Shown: piece by piece, positions 12,151-23,519 of the stretch | Layout of the letters: each line of letters opens with the position of its first letter | Position numbering within the stretch: the first letter of the stretch is position 1 | Source: Cristatella mucedo | Taxonomy: Eukaryota > Bryozoa > Phylactolaemata > Cristatellidae | Length of the DNA stretch: 64,000 nucleotides | Assembly (NCBI GenBank): GCA_009760855.2 | Contig: WPIO01000034.1 | Coordinates: 1,441,001 to 1,505,000 of the forward strand | Reading direction: 5' to 3' | Notes under the pieces: generated by a model | What the model saw: only the letters and a program-made list of their open reading frames with translations | Database searches by the model: none | What the model was told of the DNA's origin: nothing | Program-made: the position numbers and the translations under genes

Positions 12151-12499
12151 CAAGAGCTCTCCTGGGTGTCATGTTCGTCGCATCAGTGAGGGTACCGAGG
12201 CTGCCGGTCGAGTCTGAGTGCAGATCAAGAAGACCTGCATCAAAAACAGATTAAAAAACCTGTCTATGTCAATGCTCTGTAGGTTACGTCGTCTGAAAAG
12301 TTCGACATTACCCTGTATGTACAAAGGAATAGGAACAGTAAACGAGACCGAACAATTATCTGAGCTAGATAACAAGAGGCAGCTATTAGTGTTCTCCATT
12401 ATTCGATATTTCGTGTGCAATCGAACATCAGCTCGGCTGGTAAACCGAGACCAGGTTCCATGTCCCTAATTCTTTTTTTCGTCAACCTGGGTGTTCATA

Positions 12500-13300
12500 A
12501 CCCAGATTTTTTTGTTACCCGAGGCATTCTTAACCCAGAACTTCAGGGCATACTCCGCGAACCCTTCATCACAGAGTTTGGAATGGTAAGTTCTGCATTA
12601 CATAACATAAGGAGGCTCTGAGACAGCTAGCATGTGAAAAATCAAGCAGGACTTACAAATAATTTAATTAAATGACATACAACAGTCTCTGGTCATACTC
12701 CCTGGCCGGAATGCTAATTTTTGCACCAATTACAAAACCAACTCAAATGATCCCCCAAATTATTTTTAATATGAGCCTATATATGTACGTCCCATAAGCA
12801 CAAGTCGCTGGCTTCACGCTTGCAGGTGCCCTTTGTGCTACGTCTATTACGACGTCGTATCAATACGATAGTCATGTCAAAAACAGGGGAGGTAATTTAG
12901 TAATTTACGACTGTAGCTACAGCATGCACGCTCAGTTGAAATCGAACGTTGAATTTTGCATGCATTGATTGCATTTGGATTTATTGGTGATCATGCTTTC
13001 AATCCACATTAGTTATTTTCGTATTTAAATGCTGCGAGATTATCTTTAAGTGACACTGAAATCAAACGAAGAGAGTGATTGGTTCAGTCTTAGCGAGGGT
13101 CTGCTAGTCTGCTAGTCATTCCAGCTGCGGCTTGGAGGGGCCACACACTTATCTGCAAAGTCTTTAATTTTTAAATTAAATGTCGTGTACCTACATCTTT
13201 TGGGGTACACACTAGCTAGTTTCTAATGGTAGTAGTCACAATATTACCTTTGTCATCCCCATGCTATTGATGAATGACTAGTAAGCAGGCCATCTGAGAT
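12500..13300. other. Intronic DNA with nothing recognised
   Basis: AT-rich DNA upstream of LINE-B and before the exon at 13615. No exon or repeat family identified. Confidence 0.45.
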
Positions 13301-13614
13301 GCAAGCTGATAGTTTCCTGCTATCCTTGGCTTTGACCTGCACCACCTACAGTGGGATAGCCGTTGGTGCTCGATGGCTGATCGAATGGCTTGGTGAAAGA
13401 TAGAGAGAGATAAACATGGGACCGGACCAAAGATGCACCCCAAAGCATAACAAGATCCCGAAATTGACTAAGGCAGTGAATCGCGGGAGGGCTAAACGAG
13501 TCTGGCACTCGGGTAGTAGGAAAGCGTACATATCGGTCGGATTTGGAGGAAGCCGAGAATGGATGACCTGCTTGCCTGTAATTGGCTGGCCGACTATTGG
13601 GCACATTTACTTAC

Positions 13615-13752
13615 CTTGAAACTCCACTGGCCGACCCTTAACGGCGACAGCTGGGGAGGTGACTATCACTGCTTGTGGATTGGTCACCGTGGCTGTAAAC
13701 GGACTTCCAGGTATGGGCGTCCCACCATATGTGACGCTAATGGAATGGTCAC
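13615..13752 (-). CDS. Exon: end of filamin repeat 2 and start of repeat 3
   Basis: The frame reads D-H-S-I-S-V-T-Y-G-G-T-P-I-P-G-S-P-F, a canonical end of a filamin repeat. It then reads A-V-I-V-T-S-P-A-V-A-V-K-G-R-P-V-E-F-Q, the first strand of repeat 3. The acceptor is ACTTCCTGCAG|GT and the donor TTTCAAG|GTAAGT, phase 1 at both ends. The donor base completes a valine with the exon at 3298 (V-E-F-Q-V-D-I-S-D-A-G-P-G). Confidence 0.92.
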
Positions 13753-13954
13753 CTGCAGGAAGTCAGCAATGGCAGCAATAGAAGTCGGGATGATAACCTC
13801 ACAGCAGCTAGTTAACAATGGCGAGCAGCTATCGCGGATGTAAGGCCACGGTGCCGTGCCGACGACGACGGAAGCGCACATGGCATGGGATCCGACCTGC
13901 GCTCCGTCGCGAGTCGCCGTCACAGAAAGGTGGCACGCAGCAGCTGCAGCTTAC

Positions 13955-14038
13955 CTCCGACCGCGGGAGTCCACTGTACGCTAAACTTGCCGTTTCGCTT
14001 GTCCACCACGTTCACAGGCACGGGCTGTCTGCTTGGAC
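13955..14038 (-). CDS. Exon: filamin repeat 2, middle
   Basis: An 84-nt exon between GCCCCGCCCGCAG|GT and GTCGGAG|GTAAGC encodes P-S-R-Q-P-V-P-V-N-V-V-D-K-R-N-G-K-F-S-V-Q-W-T-P in two contiguous pieces. This matches the V-x-V-x-D-x-x-x-G-x-Y-x-V-x-Y-x-P strand pair of filamin Ig domains. The acceptor was chosen over a nearer upstream AG because it restores G-P-S with the exon at 23355. The donor glycine codon is completed at 13752. Confidence 0.9.
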
Positions 14039-14170
14039 CTGCGGGCGGGGCCAAATCGAGGCGCTGCAGATTTGGAAGCACTTGCAAAGGAGCAGGCAAG
14101 CAAGCGTGCAACCAGATGGTTAACGGAAGGCGATCAGCTTAGAAGCGACTAGGGAAGCTAGCGCCGAGCT

Positions 14171-14312
14171 GGATTGGTCCAGCGGTTGAGGCTCTCGCCC
14201 CGGCCAAGGTCTGGCTGAGGTCGTGGGCTCGAGCCCTGAGGCATATGCGAAGCGCCTGAATAGAGATTAAGTTCTCTTGGGGCGCTATACAAATGAATTA
14301 TATATATATTTT
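14171..14312 (+). mobile_element. SINE-B copy
   Basis: A tRNA-like head has an A-box-like GGTCCAGCGGTTGAGG and a B-box-like GGGCTCGAGCCC. The tail AAGCGCCTGAATAGAGATTA follows, then GTTCTCTTGGGGCGCTATAC, ending in AT repeats. The tail parallels the 3' end of LINE-A. Confidence 0.85.
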
Positions 14313-14404
14313 TTTTATTAAGCGATGCTGAGCCGGATTCGCCGTCGATTAGTCGGCCTTGACAATCTCAAAAAGGGCCTGTTTTGTTGCAGCAGCTGCC
14401 GAGC

Positions 14405-14572
14405 TGACGGGACGACTCTCTAGCCCAAAAGCTAAGGTGCCTGCTCTTCATGACCGGGGTCGTGGGTTTGAATCATGCAGTGGGATATCCCTTATTGCCA
14501 GCTGTGATTGGCGGTGATAGCCATTAACGCGCTTCTGCTGCTATACAAATAAGGCTGTTAAATAGGCTAATA
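14405..14572 (+). mobile_element. SINE-A copy (diverged)
   Basis: The B-box region GTGGGTTTGAATC is followed by the SINE-A body (TATTGCC...GGCGGTGATAGCC) and the tail GCTATACAAATAAGGCTGTT. Confidence 0.75.
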
Positions 14573-14789
14573 TTTTTTCTAGAAGTAAGCGATCGAATAC
14601 TGGTGCTGTTGCTAGGAAAGGTTCACTAACGGAATGCATCACCAGTGGAATGTATTATAATATAATCTATACATGCAGAGTAACAGTTTCTCTCTGTATC
14701 CACTCTGGATCGACAGAGAGCCATCGCAGATCCTTCAGCCAAGAAGACATTTTTCTGAACCTCCGGTAATCGTTGATCGCAGCAGTTTT

Positions 14790-15045
14790 CATCACCAGTT
14801 GCAGAGGCTTAATGGTTTTTTGCTAGCCCAACCAAAACAGACAGAGATCGAACGTGATGGCTCGCTGTTGCAGCTATCTAATTAATGAAGGTTTTCAAAT
14901 TTTAAGCGAATAGAGGAGGGCAAGGAGGGCGCCTAAATTCTCAGCACACGGTGACGGTTGCCCAACAGAATCGCCGATTAGAAAAGTAGCCAAGTCTCCT
15001 CATCCAGCTGCACGCTTGGGGTGTCCGACTTGGGGTGTTAGACTT
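14790..15045 (-). mobile_element. Degenerate LINE-B fragment
   Basis: Scattered matches to the LINE-B C-terminal coding part: GCAGAGGCTTAATGG, CGAACGTGATGGCT, and CACACGGTGACGGTTG (compare GCACGTGGTGATGGTCG in the 10.7-kb copy). The order is preserved but it is heavily mutated. Confidence 0.6.
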
Positions 15046-16050
15046 GATAACGTGAGTCGGTGGCAGCAATTGTTACACAAAACTAATCATCCTGGCTATC
15101 ACTGGCAAGGCCACTGTAAGTAATGGCTATAGAAGGCGTTTCTTTGTAGTATTCTTCAGATTGACGTCTTGCTCCAAGGGATACGTAGGCAGTGCAGACG
15201 TCCGGATTTTGGTTTGGTATCAGCTGACCAGAGGGTGAAAGTTCCGCCCACTAAATGGATCCGAGCGAGGAACCTCGGGCTCCAGAACTCGTGACTATAA
15301 CCACTAGTCGCTCTGAAATATGCTAATCAAAGAGCAGTTACATTTAAAAACCGTTTCGCGGTGCTAAATAAGCAAATCAATTCAATTGATCTCTGTTCAG
15401 CTGAGGCCATATACGCCATATTATTTGAACCCGTGTTCTCTTGTAACGCACCGTCTCTCCTCTCGCTCATCTCTCTAGCTCTTTCTCACTCCGTCCCCAC
15501 TCACTCTCTGCTACCCGAGATGCTGAGGATAGAGAACCAATGACACAAATGCTTGCGATCCTCGGATCGCCAGACAAGCGCCTACAAACAGAGGGATTAC
15601 AGCCTTAGATACTGAAGCCAGAGTGCCTCTAACCGAATCTCATTCAGCCTGAGAACCTAAAGCCAGAGCAGGTCAGGTCAGCTAATACATGAGCAAAAAC
15701 AGACTTATAGATAGACAGTGATGTCAGAGCGCCAATAAGTAGGAATCGTACGCCCAGAGATCCTGAAGGCAGCAAATTTAAAGTGCCCAGACAGAGATTT
15801 GAATTCTCTGAGAGCGCTAGGCAAAATGTAGTAGTATTATTACATTATTATAGCGCAAATAAAGCCCGAGATCTCAAAGCTGGAGCTTTTTTAACTAAAC
15901 CCCCTGGACCTATGTGATATCACGTGATATCCTTTAGCCAGGGCACACACAGCCCCTGGGCAAATACAGGGTGAAATGTATCTCCTTCTGTCTTATTGCT
16001 TTCAGCATTGATCTCTGTGTTTCAGTCACGCTCTCTGTCTCTGTCTGTCT
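15045..16050. other. Intronic DNA, only a LINE/SINE tail remnant
   Basis: A plus-strand tail remnant is visible near 15780-15850 (GAATTCTCTGAGAGCGCT). A 16-bp perfect palindrome lies at 15916-15931. Otherwise nothing recognised. Confidence 0.45.
15916..15931. other. 16-bp perfect palindrome containing CACGTG
   Basis: GATATCACGTGATATC reads the same on both strands and has a CACGTG E-box core. It lies in an intron, and no regulatory role can be shown from sequence. Confidence 0.6.

Positions 16051-16052
<2 letters not shown>

Positions 16053-16107
<55 letters not shown>
16053..16107. repeat. (CT)n microsatellite
   Basis: An almost pure CT tract of about 55 bp, flanked by imperfect CTCTGTCT. 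The long serine/leucine ORFs across it are artefacts. Confidence 0.95.
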
Positions 16108-16109
<2 letters not shown>

Positions 16110-19100
16110 TCTCTCTATCTCTTACCCTGCCACGCCCTATCAATCTTTGTCCCCCCATCTCGTCTTTCTTTTTCGGCCTCACAATCGCGGAAAAGCTAAG
16201 TGCACCGGAATGGTGCACAATGAGGTACTTTTTCAGCAATGCCTTCCACGGCTTGCTGTTGCTGAAATCCTTATCGTTGATTCCAATGGCATTAGTAAGC
16301 AGTAAGCTAGTTCTTACCTATCTAGCTGGATATTCCGCTTTTTGTTAGCTGCAATAGTGTAAGCTTTCTTAGCGGTATCAGTTTCTTCTGAGTGGCGAAG
16401 TCTCAAGATATCGTTCGATATTGCACCAACGACAAGGCATAATTCGTCCCTGCTCTACGAGTAAAGAGTAATCTTACTGGGTAGTATGCGAGTAAAAGAG
16501 AAGCTACGGTTCCATGGGCATTTCATAGGTTTTCATTTGCAAAGACATTTGCAAAAGCATGTACTTGCCAGTATCCGCATGCTGGCTTAGCCAAACTTGC
16601 TCATAATCTATCGATAATGTTCCTTACATGCAGTCAAAGAGATTTATATTTATGAGCAGCCGAAGGTCAACTGAAACATTCTAGACGTTTTGTGCACACG
16701 AATGACAAACGAATGCTACATCTATTCCACCGGCAGGCACTACTACGATTACATTGCGTGCACTAGAGTCGACTGTAACATAATGAAGATTTTGCATATA
16801 CCAACACAGAAGCATGAAAAAGGTGTTAAAACACAAATAGATATTAGAAAAAATGGCGGTATATACTTGGCATTTCTTCAGGATGATGGGTGGCAGCAAC
16901 GGTAAACGATGTCGAAGGAACTGGCTCATTCAGCGCTAGCAATTTGCTAGCAGGTGCTTGTTCGACGACCCTATCCCCTACGAGTATCTGGCAGCCTTGA
17001 CTTGCACGAAACAAGGATTGTGCATAAGCAAAGTATATGGTCAATTTATAAAGTGCCCCAAGAAAACTAAAGCTCTACGCAGGCACTTGACATATGCCGC
17101 AGGGCTCAAGCACATGGAATCAGTAGTTACGGCAAGCACCTTATTCCCCCCCCCGTCCAGACCAAGGCAGCACATTGTACCCAAGCTCAGTAAGGAATTT
17201 TTCTGGTTACCAGAATACTGCTCTATTGAAAAGCAGCCAAACATATACGTCCACTGCTATGACCGATTCTTGAGAACTCTCTTTCAGCACTGTAAGCCTC
17301 CAAACGAAAGCTTTCGGATGCCGGACCCAGCGATTCGCGACATATTTTTCGCAAGTAGTCGCAGATAGCTTGCACGCCCAAAGTTTGGTAATTCATGGTC
17401 GAATGATTTTGACCGTTGATTAGTTTTCGCTAGTTTATGCAATAGTCGCGAGCTTCAGACTTGTCAGTGAGCTCATCTCAGCGTCGTTCATTGCAACTGA
17501 ATACAAATCAAACATATTTTCTAGTGAGTTAGCATAGCCTACGGATAAATCGGGCTAAAATATTACAATCACCCTTTATTACTATAATTTGGATTAACAA
17601 TTATTTGTAACCATATTAATATTTTCAAAGTAGGGCATTTGTTAAATAGTGGAAACTTACTATTTGTTAAAGTAAAATAATGAAATACTGCAGCTGTCGA
17701 TTCGGATGTAGCTGTAGTTGCCCAATACATTTTTCATAGATCTTACCGAATCAAAGGAACAGTATCCGTACTAAACTAAGTTACAACGTGTGGTTGGTCT
17801 TTCATAAGCACATCTCACTATTAATGGAAAAAAGTGACAAATGACATCCAAGTAACATAGAATTATATTATTATATAATAATTATCTTATAATTATTTAT
17901 CTATTTAAAATAACAATATACATTTTCTAAGATGATAATATAAGTAATAATAGGATAATTCCTATAAAGTTTAGCCTGGGCATTTCGGATGATCACAAAG
18001 TAGACATACCCTAACTCACTGGCTTACTACAGGCAAGCCTATTTTTATGGAATTAAAAACAGTGCCAGAGTCATCAACCTCTAGAATTTTGGCTGTGCAA
18101 TCGAGCTCAGACGTATCTACGGCCGCATTTTAATGAGGAACAGTAGGGATTCGACTTTGAAGTGTTAGACAAAAGCACAAACAGCAAACGTGCCCAACTA
18201 AAATAATGCTTTCGCGAGAGGGTTTTCATAAAACCATGCTTGCAACAGAAAAATGTTGAGAGAAAGCGGCAGGACATTCGCGCAGTAGTACCAAAGTGCT
18301 AGCGGCCATGCTCATTTCCAAGCCTCATGCCAGCGCCGATTGGTGTGCTAAAGACCATCTAGTTGACTACCGCTCCTCGTTCGTTCGTTAAGTGTGGCCT
18401 TTTTGCCAAACAGGACCCGGTAACGTTGCAATTGCAATACAATTTGATTTTCCAAGACTTATGTTAGATACAACCTGAAGAAGATAGTATGACCAATATC
18501 ATATGTATGGTATGACCAATGTCACAGACAACGTAAAGACACCCGGCGCCTTCATGTCACTACACACCCGCTAGGGCAGATCGATGCAGCTATTAGCTGT
18601 ATTCGTTATCATTTCATTTCGATGGCTCACGCTCAAAGCCTGAAAGCTGATGCTATGAAGCTGGTTGATAGGGATAAGGTCAGGCGTCGACTAGACGAAC
18701 AAGCCATGTTTGCTTGGAATGCAAAACGAAGCCTGCCCGGCAAATACAAACCGACTCACTTGGAATGGCCCATCAAGACTGGGGCAAAGTCGAATGGGGC
18801 GATGAGAATAAGTTTTTGGTAATTGAAAATGCGTGCAGTATGTGCATCAATGTGCTCCAATGAAGGTTTCGAAAATAGTCGCCTTCAGTAAACTCAAATT
18901 GGAGTATGAATATGGCAGTAAAGGGGTTGTGGTCTTGGGGTGCTCCTGTAGTTCATACCTGTCATCATGACGAAAAACGTCAATTTAGAACCACTCCAAA
19001 GCGTAACGGTGCTATTGCGCAATGAGACGTCGTAGATATAACTTTCATTTTAAAACATTAAATATGGCGCTCAACATATTTTGAGTTAAACTGTTCAATT

Positions 19101-19550
19101 TAGTTTAGGACCATTGCCCTAGCAGACGGCCCGGCCTTATCCGATCTTAAAATCTGAACCACGATTGATTGTCTTTGGGGTGAAGTCGATAGAAGGTTAA
19201 GAGTTCTTATGGGTCATATCACACCCAAAGAATTGCTTTCCTCAAGTTTACCAGATATTCGGAGAACGACAAGTCTAGTTTATTTTTGAAAAGGCTAAGC
19301 TTGCTCTATACCGAGTGACTCTGACAGAGTATTGCTTATTGCAGTGGTGCAACCTATTTTAGCACTTGAAAGTAGTACGATTGAACTAAAACTCTGATTA
19401 AGTGTTATGGAAGCTTGTTTTAAGTACTTCCCTTGATTACACTAGGTTGCAATACAGTTCTTTTCTTGCAGAATCTAGTAATATTTTGAAATATTACCAG
19501 AATTAGAAAGATTTGGGTCCGAAGGCCATTTCAAGAGATCTCGCTGATAC
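16110..19550. other. Intronic DNA with nothing convincing
   Basis: AT-rich DNA with short ORFs only. The largest (16958-17368, plus) is partly a SINE tail (ACATATGCCGCAGGGCTC near 17090) and shows no domain. 17.4-18.1 kb is very AT-rich. Confidence 0.45.
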
Positions 19551-19552
19551 GC

Positions 19553-21655
19553 TCAAATGTAATGTAATGTATCTCTGTCTGTAACTCCACAAAGTCAAAA
19601 AGACTATGTGGGTGTTACGCAGGAGAGTTTTGTACAGCTCAATCACAGCCTAAGCGGCTTCGGTACACATTCGGTAGCCAACAGACTTCGTTTCACCCAA
19701 TAAAGAGAAAATGGAAAGCATAGCAGAGTCAGGAGAGCAGTTGAGGTAGTGAGTAGCATGGAAGTAGCAGCTCAGGACCGCTGAAAGAATTTCAGAAGCG
19801 AGTTCCACAGTCTAGGACCTGCACAGCTAAAGCTTCTGTCGCCAACGGTCTTTAAGCAGAGGAATGGAACAGCAAACTTAGCGTTCGCACAGGACCTGAG
19901 GGCGCGAAGAGGCTGAAACTGATGCAGCAGTTCAGCTAGGTACAAAGGATCCATGCCGTGGCGAGCCTTGTGGGTCAGCATAAGAACTTTGCTCTGTATC
20001 CGTTGCTCAACCGCCATCCATCCTAGCTCTTTTAGCAAAGGAGACACGTGCTCAAGCTTCTGGGACTTGAAGACTAGCCTTGCAGCCATATTCATAGTCA
20101 GCTGCAGTGGCCTAGTTGCTTTTTTTGGTAGCCCAGCCAAAAGGGTATTACAATAATTAAGCCGAGACAGAACTAAGGAGCTAGTTAAACTTATTGCAAG
20201 CCACAGTGGAAGACAGCTCCTAATCTTGGATAAGGATCGGACGTGATGGCTAGCTGTAGAAGCAGTCTTCTGAAGGAAGCTTTTAAAATTGAGGCAGCTG
20301 TCGAAAACGACACCTAAATTTCGTGCACGTGGTGATGGTCACACAACAGCATCACCTATTAGAAGAGCAAAGCCTTGTAAGCCAGCCACACGCTTAGGGT
20401 GTCCTATGAGAATCCGTTCGGTTTTTATCGTCATTCAGTTTCAAGAAGTTTTCCGTCATCCAGGATCGACTTTCAGCAAGGCAAGCATTCCGTTTCTCAG
20501 TTGCTGCAGCTGATTCCTACGGTTTTAATGACAAATACAACTGAGTATTGTCAGCATAAAAGCGATATCCTATTCTACGTGTCTTAATCAATTTTCCCAG
20601 AGGTTGAGTATAAATGGAGAACAGCAAGGGACCGAGTACAGACCCGTGAAGGACTCCACACGTGACCCGTCGCATGTGTGAGACCTGACCCACACACGAC
20701 ACGGATTGAACATGATCAGACAAGTACGATTTAAACCATGCCAGTGCCTCATCTGCCAGACCGTTTGTTGTTCTCAATCGTTCAAGTAGAACATCGTAAT
20801 CAATGGTGTCGAAGGCAGCTGACAGATCTAGCAGAGCTAGGGCAGTGACATTCCCGTCATTGTTGCCAAGTAGAATGTCACTGTTAACACGGAGGAGAGC
20901 AGTTTCAGTGGAGTTCTGCCTCTTGAACCCTGATTGAAATGTTTCTGAAATTTCATTCTTTTCAGTATGTTCTACCAGCTGCTTAGCAACAATTTTTTCA
21001 AGAATCTTTGACAAGAAAGGAAGAAGGGAAACTGGGCAATAGTTTGCAAGGACCTCTGTATCTAATCCAGGCTTTGTAACTATGGGTCTATAGATTGCCG
21101 ATTTGAAAGACTTAGGGACGACCCCTTTTCCCAAAGAAGCATTAAAAATCTTGGTTATTGCAGGGCTAACTTGGTCTGCTAGTGAGGACCACAGACATGA
21201 TGGAATAGGGTCTTCAGGTGACGAGTTTTTTTGTTTCAAGAAATCGGGGTCTGATGCAGATCTAGGCAATTTCAAAGACTTCCTTCGAGTTTAATCCCGG
21301 AAGCTTAAAAAAACCAGGGCTTCTTTTTTCACTCGAAAGCTGAATTCCTGCCAGTTGGACCCTAAACAGACTTATAAGACAGTAAACCATTTAGTGGCGA
21401 CTGATTAGCCACTGATTGGCCACATTTGCTCTGAGGTCTGCTTCCCCAGATATTAAGGGCTCAGCCAAAAAGTTTTCAGCCTTCTGTACTGAAAAAATTG
21501 TGCAAATTCATGCCTCCATAAAGTCCCCTTCGAGTAAAGCGATTGCGTTATCTCAACCTCTGACCTTCCTTAAAGGTTTTCCGAGGTTTCTGCAAGCAAT
21601 GTGGCTACCTTAATAAAGCCTAGCAAAAAGAGCTCGTCTCCTGAAGACCCTATGC
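19553..21655 (-). mobile_element. LINE-B copy with 5' inversion
   Basis: From 19553 to about 21232 the element is on the minus strand. It has a (TACAT)n-like 3' end (19553-19575), the C-terminal part (19772-20140), and RT with F-D-T-I-D-Y and Y-A-D-N in place of Y-A-D-D. From about 21235 to 21655 the same family continues on the opposite strand, reading K-K-F-S-A-F-C-T-E-K-I-V and ending in S-S-P-E-D-P, which is also where the minus-strand part begins. The 5' piece is therefore inverted, with a short overlap at the junction, the classic product of twin priming. The changed catalytic aspartate and stops show it is dead. Confidence 0.85.
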
Positions 21656-21934
21656 CATCAAATGTAGTAGATAGAGTCTTGTAGAGAGACATTACGAAAA
21701 CGGATGTGGTAAAGAGCGTTTAAGGGGAAAAATACTTCTAGCCTACTGTATAGTCTTTTGAATATCACTAAGCTTAAGGCAATACTACCTCGAAGAACTT
21801 CAAAGGTCAAACAACTTCAGTGCATCCAAAGAGCGTCAATGGACTACCATTTTCCACTATCATTTGCAGTTTCCACCCACAACTCTACAGACAGGCGAGT
21901 CTTTTATTGCAACGGATAACGATCAGAGGTATCA

Positions 21935-22078
21935 GGGGTCAGGTGCTTGCTCTTCGTGACCTAGGTCACAGGTTCGAGCCCTGCAGCAGGCGATCCTTTA
22001 TTGCCCACAGAAAGCCACGGTGACAGCTGCCAGGGTTCTTCTGCCGCGATACAAATGAGGCTGTTGAATAAGATGACT
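21935..22078 (+). mobile_element. SINE-A copy (diverged)
   Basis: It contains a B-box-like CAGGTTCGAGCCC, the body GCGATCCTTTATTGCC, and the tail GATACAAATGAGGCTGTT. The head is eroded. Confidence 0.75.
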
Positions 22079-22079
22079 T

Positions 22080-23340
22080 TTCTTGCGAAACATATCGCAC
22101 ATGACAAAGCAAAATACAGGTGGAGGTAACTTCAGGTAAGGTTCGTGCACTTCATGGGCCACATGCAAGGCCCGAGTGCTTACCCAAAAGTGGGCCCTGC
22201 TCACCAGCTAGGCTGGTGGGCATACCGGGTTCGCATAGCATTGCAACTCAGGAATTTTACGTGGCTTTCTTGCGCACACAAGCCAATGTATAAATGCAAA
22301 GCCACTGGTGTAATCCTAGCCAGCATTTAAGAGGCACACCCATAAATCTGCTTGCTTAGCTTCAAGAGATTTGTGCAGAGGCAAAAACCCTAAAGTCACG
22401 AGTCCGCTGCTCTGCTGAAATGTAATTTAGTAAAATTTGAAGATGTAATGAACCGGTGAGATTGTGCACGGGAGTTTTTCTTTATTTTGTATGGTTGACA
22501 GTGATTTATGGCTGCCCAAGCAGGCAAGTAGACAATGCACTGCTGGCATAGACGGTGAGTCGTCCGGTAGCAAAGTGTAAGGCACAATGCAAGTGATGGA
22601 GCAGCAGCCGAGGCAGTTAACGCAGCTAATGCAGTCTGCAGGCGAAAGAGTGCAGCTTTCGAGCGGTAGCGGGACTACGCTGCCACCATAGGCAGCACCG
22701 CAGGCACACGGGCAGCGCTCGGCTCTTTCCGTGGGCGCACACTGGTTCGCTGGATTGATTCAGCCAAAAGACGCAAAAACCAATTTGCAGCATGAGAATG
22801 CGACGCACGACGCACGCTTGGAGTCTGCCCATAGCACCTTATCGGACTCGACTTCTATCGAAAGGAAAGAGAACACTCGATGGTCCGCCATGATTCACGC
22901 CATGCGCTTATAGCCTAGCGGAAGCCGGAAGGGGGTGGTAGACTTGGGAGACATGGCGACTCTTTTGCAGCGAGACAGATGGGTGACTTGGGTAATGATT
23001 TTGATCATCATGCCAAACACTGGATGATGCGATCGCGATGCAGAAACTTGGGCACGGTAGACTTCAGTTACACACTGAGAGGTCAGCTGACCCCAATGAA
23101 TGGATGCCCGTATTACTGTTCGAATCTCAAGACCTAGCATGAAATCGAGGCAGAACCACGATGAGCATGCATTCTCCCACAATTCTCAAATTATGTCTCT
23201 GCTTACGTATGCTGCTTGCTGACCGGACAAGCATGATGTGCGCAATGCTGTCCACCCCTGGCACTGGATGTAGTAGTTCGGGGCAATGTGGCAATAGCTA
23301 TCCATGCAGTGTCACATGTCACATTAATGCACTGCCGCAC
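22080..23340. other. Intronic DNA with nothing recognised
   Basis: Downstream part of the intron between the exons at 23355 and 14038. No repeat family or exon recognised. Confidence 0.4.
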
Positions 23341-23354
23341 CTCCTGTCTCTCAC

Positions 23355-23510
23355 CTGTTATGCTAGCTTGCAGCGGCATGTTGACTCTTGTGCTAGTGCA
23401 GTTGACAGTGAATTGCGCAGGCATTCCGATCTTTGCAGCCCTGTGTCCATGACCTCTTACAACCACACCGGACAGATCAGCCTCTGGTGCTGGTATAACA
23501 AACGGACTTC
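23355..23510 (-). CDS. Exon: end of filamin repeat 1 and first half of repeat 2
   Basis: After the acceptor TCTATTGCAG|GA the frame reads S-P-F-V-I-P-A-P-E-A-D-L-S-G-V, closing repeat 1. It then reads A-A-K-I-G-M-P-A-Q-F-T-V-N-C-T-S, the start of repeat 2 (family pattern: A-x-x-G-x-P-A-x-F-T-V). It ends L-Q-A-S-I-T-G at the donor ATAACAG|GTGAGA. Both ends are phase 1. Joining to 14038 across a 9.3-kb intron restores S-I-T-G-P-S-R-Q-P-V, the conserved G-P-S loop of filamin repeats. This confirms both boundaries independently of each other. Confidence 0.9.
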
Positions 23511-23519
23511 CTGCAATAG

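Noticed and set aside
16958-17368. 136-codon plus-strand ORF
   Set aside because: Part of it is a SINE-type tail (ACATATGCCGCAGGGCTC). No recognised domain, signal or splice context.
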